Source: Streptomyces xanthophaeus (GTDB lineage Bacteria > Actinomycetota > Actinomycetes > Streptomycetales > Streptomycetaceae). From it: a stretch of 64,000 nt of DNA. Positions 63,169-64,000 of the stretch are shown piece after piece (the first letter of the stretch is position 1; each line of letters begins with the position of its first letter). The position numbers were made by a program, and so were the translations under genes. Where the stretch lies: assembly GCF_030440515.1 (NCBI RefSeq), contig NZ_CP076543.1, forward strand, positions 3,162,001 to 3,226,000. Reading direction: 5' to 3'. The notes below the pieces were generated by a model. It saw nothing but the letters and a program-made list of their open reading frames with translations, was not told where the DNA came from and searched no databases.

Positions 63169-63690
63169 ATGCCTTCCACCCCGGCCAATTCCGATCTGCC
63201 CGCGGCGCCCGACGCGCCCGCCGGAGCCGGTCTCCTCGACGCGCTCCAGCACCAGGTGGCGGTCTTCGCCCGCCGTGCCGAGCAGACCCGTCTGGGCGGT
63301 GTGGGCCAGGCCCGCAACTCGATGGACCGCGCCGCCTACCTGCTGCTGAACCGGCTCGACCTGGAAGGCCCGATGGGCGTGAAGGCGCTCGCCGGCGGCA
63401 TGGGGATCGACTCCTCCACAGTGACCCGGCAGGTCGCGCCGCTGGTCGACAGCGGTCTGGTCAAGCGGACCTCGCACCCCGAGGACGGGCGGGCCGTGGT
63501 GCTCGCGCTGTCCCCGCGGGGGCTGGCCCGGCTGGAAGAGGTGCGCTCCTCGCGCCGCGAACTGATGGCCCGCGTGACGGAGGGCTGGAGCGAGGGCGAG
63601 CGGGAATCCTTCACCGGTCTGCTGACGCGCTTCAACCTGTCGCTGTCGGAGCTCATGGCGGCCGTGGCCGAAGCCGGTCCCGCCTCCTGA
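63169..63690 (+). CDS. MarR-family regulator
   Basis: The 173-aa protein has an N-terminal dimerisation helix and a winged HTH (GPMGVKALAGGMGIDSSTVTRQVAPLVDSGLVKRTSHPEDGRAVVLALSPRG, about 67-118). The D-x-R wing (PEDGRAVVLALS) is present. The likely operator is the palindrome at 63085-63103, which would give autoregulation. The ligand and other targets are unknown. Confidence 0.88.
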   Translation: MPSTPANSDLPAAPDAPAGAGLLDALQHQVAVFARRAEQTRLGGVGQARNSMDRAAYLLLNRLDLEGPMGVKALAGGMGIDSSTVTRQVAPLVDSGLVKRTSHPEDGRAVVLALSPRGLARLEEVRSSRRELMARVTEGWSEGERESFTGLLTRFNLSLSELMAAVAEAGPAS

Positions 63691-63747
63691 GCGGAGTCCG
63701 TCCGTCCTCTTGACCCGGGCGGCCCCGCTGCCCGCACTATGTGGACT

Positions 63748-64000
63748 ATGCGGGTGGTTGATCAACAGGCGGGCTCCTACGCGGAGTTCGAAGCCTTCGT
63801 CGCGGGCGCGGCCGGGCGTCTCCTGCATGTCGCGCTCCTGCTGACCGGTGAACCGGAGTCGGCCCGGCGGCTGCTGGCGGGCGCGCTGGCCCGTACGTAC
63901 GCGAACTGGCGGCGCCTGCGCGGGGACGATCCGTACGACTTCACCCGCCAGGAGCTGTGCGAGGCCTTCGCCCGGACCGGCTGGCGCCATCACGGCGGCG
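63748..64000 (+). CDS. SigE/ECF-like sigma factor, N-terminal fragment (cut by window edge)
   Basis: The 84 residues seen run FEAFVAGAAGRLLHVALLLTGEPESARRLLAGALARTYANWRRLRGDDPYDFTRQEL, the region-2-like start of SigE-family ECF proteins, but with several conserved acidic residues replaced (LLAGALA for LVQEALA). TTGACC at 63710-63715 and CACTAT at 63735-63740 would start transcription at about 63747, so the mRNA may be leaderless. An in-frame ATG at 63739 would lie within the -10. Confidence 0.6.
   Translation, partial: MRVVDQQAGSYAEFEAFVAGAAGRLLHVALLLTGEPESARRLLAGALARTYANWRRLRGDDPYDFTRQELCEAFARTGWRHHGG

Overview
The window is high-GC actinobacterial chromosome and almost certainly comes from a Streptomyces. 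The supporting features are dense coding with G/C third positions, frequent GTG starts and 4-bp ATGA/GTGA overlaps, a mycothiol conjugate amidase (Mca), GTP-dependent PEP carboxykinase, a textbook DasR operator in front of a chitinase, many TetR/LysR/IclR/MarR regulators and a Flp/Tad pilus cluster. No rRNA, tRNA, CRISPR array, transposase or phage gene was seen. The left and right edges cut genes (a C-terminal fragment at 1-93 and a sigma-factor-like start at 63748-64000).

Layout. 1-6.6 kb: a small NTF2-like gene, a secreted NodB-type polysaccharide deacetylase, a 14-TM DHA2 drug exporter divergent from its TetR (22 of 23 positions match between the two arms of a large inverted repeat between them), a second TetR divergent from an NTF2-like enzyme (two GAGAACG-N2-CGTTCTC sites between them), and an AhpD-like carboxymuconolactone decarboxylase behind a promoter that matches the ECF41 consensus. 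6.6-16.6 kb: a minus-strand Flp/Tad pilus locus in the order hypothetical, cpaB, cpaE/tadZ, two tadE-like genes, tadA, tadB, tadC, response regulator, Flp pilin, TadG-like, lipoprotein, OmpA-like; it lacks a prepilin peptidase gene. Five 11-bp direct repeats that resemble a SARP-type site lie upstream. 16.8-20.1 kb: a DasR-controlled GH18 chitinase and an M14 zinc carboxypeptidase, both secreted. 20.1-24.5 kb: a D-amino-acid catabolism locus (RidA and IclR regulator, divergent from a D-serine/D-threonine-type PLP enzyme and an N-acyl-D-amino-acid deacylase). 24.5-30.7 kb: YdcF membrane protein, streptogrisin-like protease with chitin-binding tail, LysR with divergent deazaflavin-type oxidoreductase, GNAT, small membrane protein, macro-domain protein.

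30.7-31.9 kb: a gene-free stretch built as an imperfect long inverted repeat (arms of about 420 and 410 bp, loop about 320 bp) with perfectly conserved blocks, compensatory changes in a hairpin and a third partial copy in the loop. This is the least explained object in the window.

32.6-40.3 kb: AlaA-like aminotransferase, RDD membrane protein, then a four-gene, translationally coupled operon of a membrane-anchored solute-binding-like protein, a TelA-type toxic-anion-resistance protein, a lipoprotein that fuses a solute-binding domain to a von Willebrand A domain, and a small membrane protein. 40.4-43.8 kb: pckG, a hemolysin III/PAQR protein and an unknown gene. 43.9-50.6 kb: a minus-strand polysaccharide-type locus in which a cellulose-synthase-like GT2, a PMT/GT39-type enzyme and a dolichol-phosphate-mannose-synthase/GtrA fusion precede a galactose-oxidase-like copper radical enzyme. 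50.8-64 kb: YyaL-type thioredoxin-domain protein, a large membrane STAND-like NTPase with TPRs, mca, a DUF4307 protein, greA, a DrrAB-type ABC exporter, threonine ammonia-lyase, MarR and a truncated sigma-like gene. The mca-greA-ilvA stretch looks like conserved Streptomyces core; the pilus, chitin and polysaccharide loci are more accessory.
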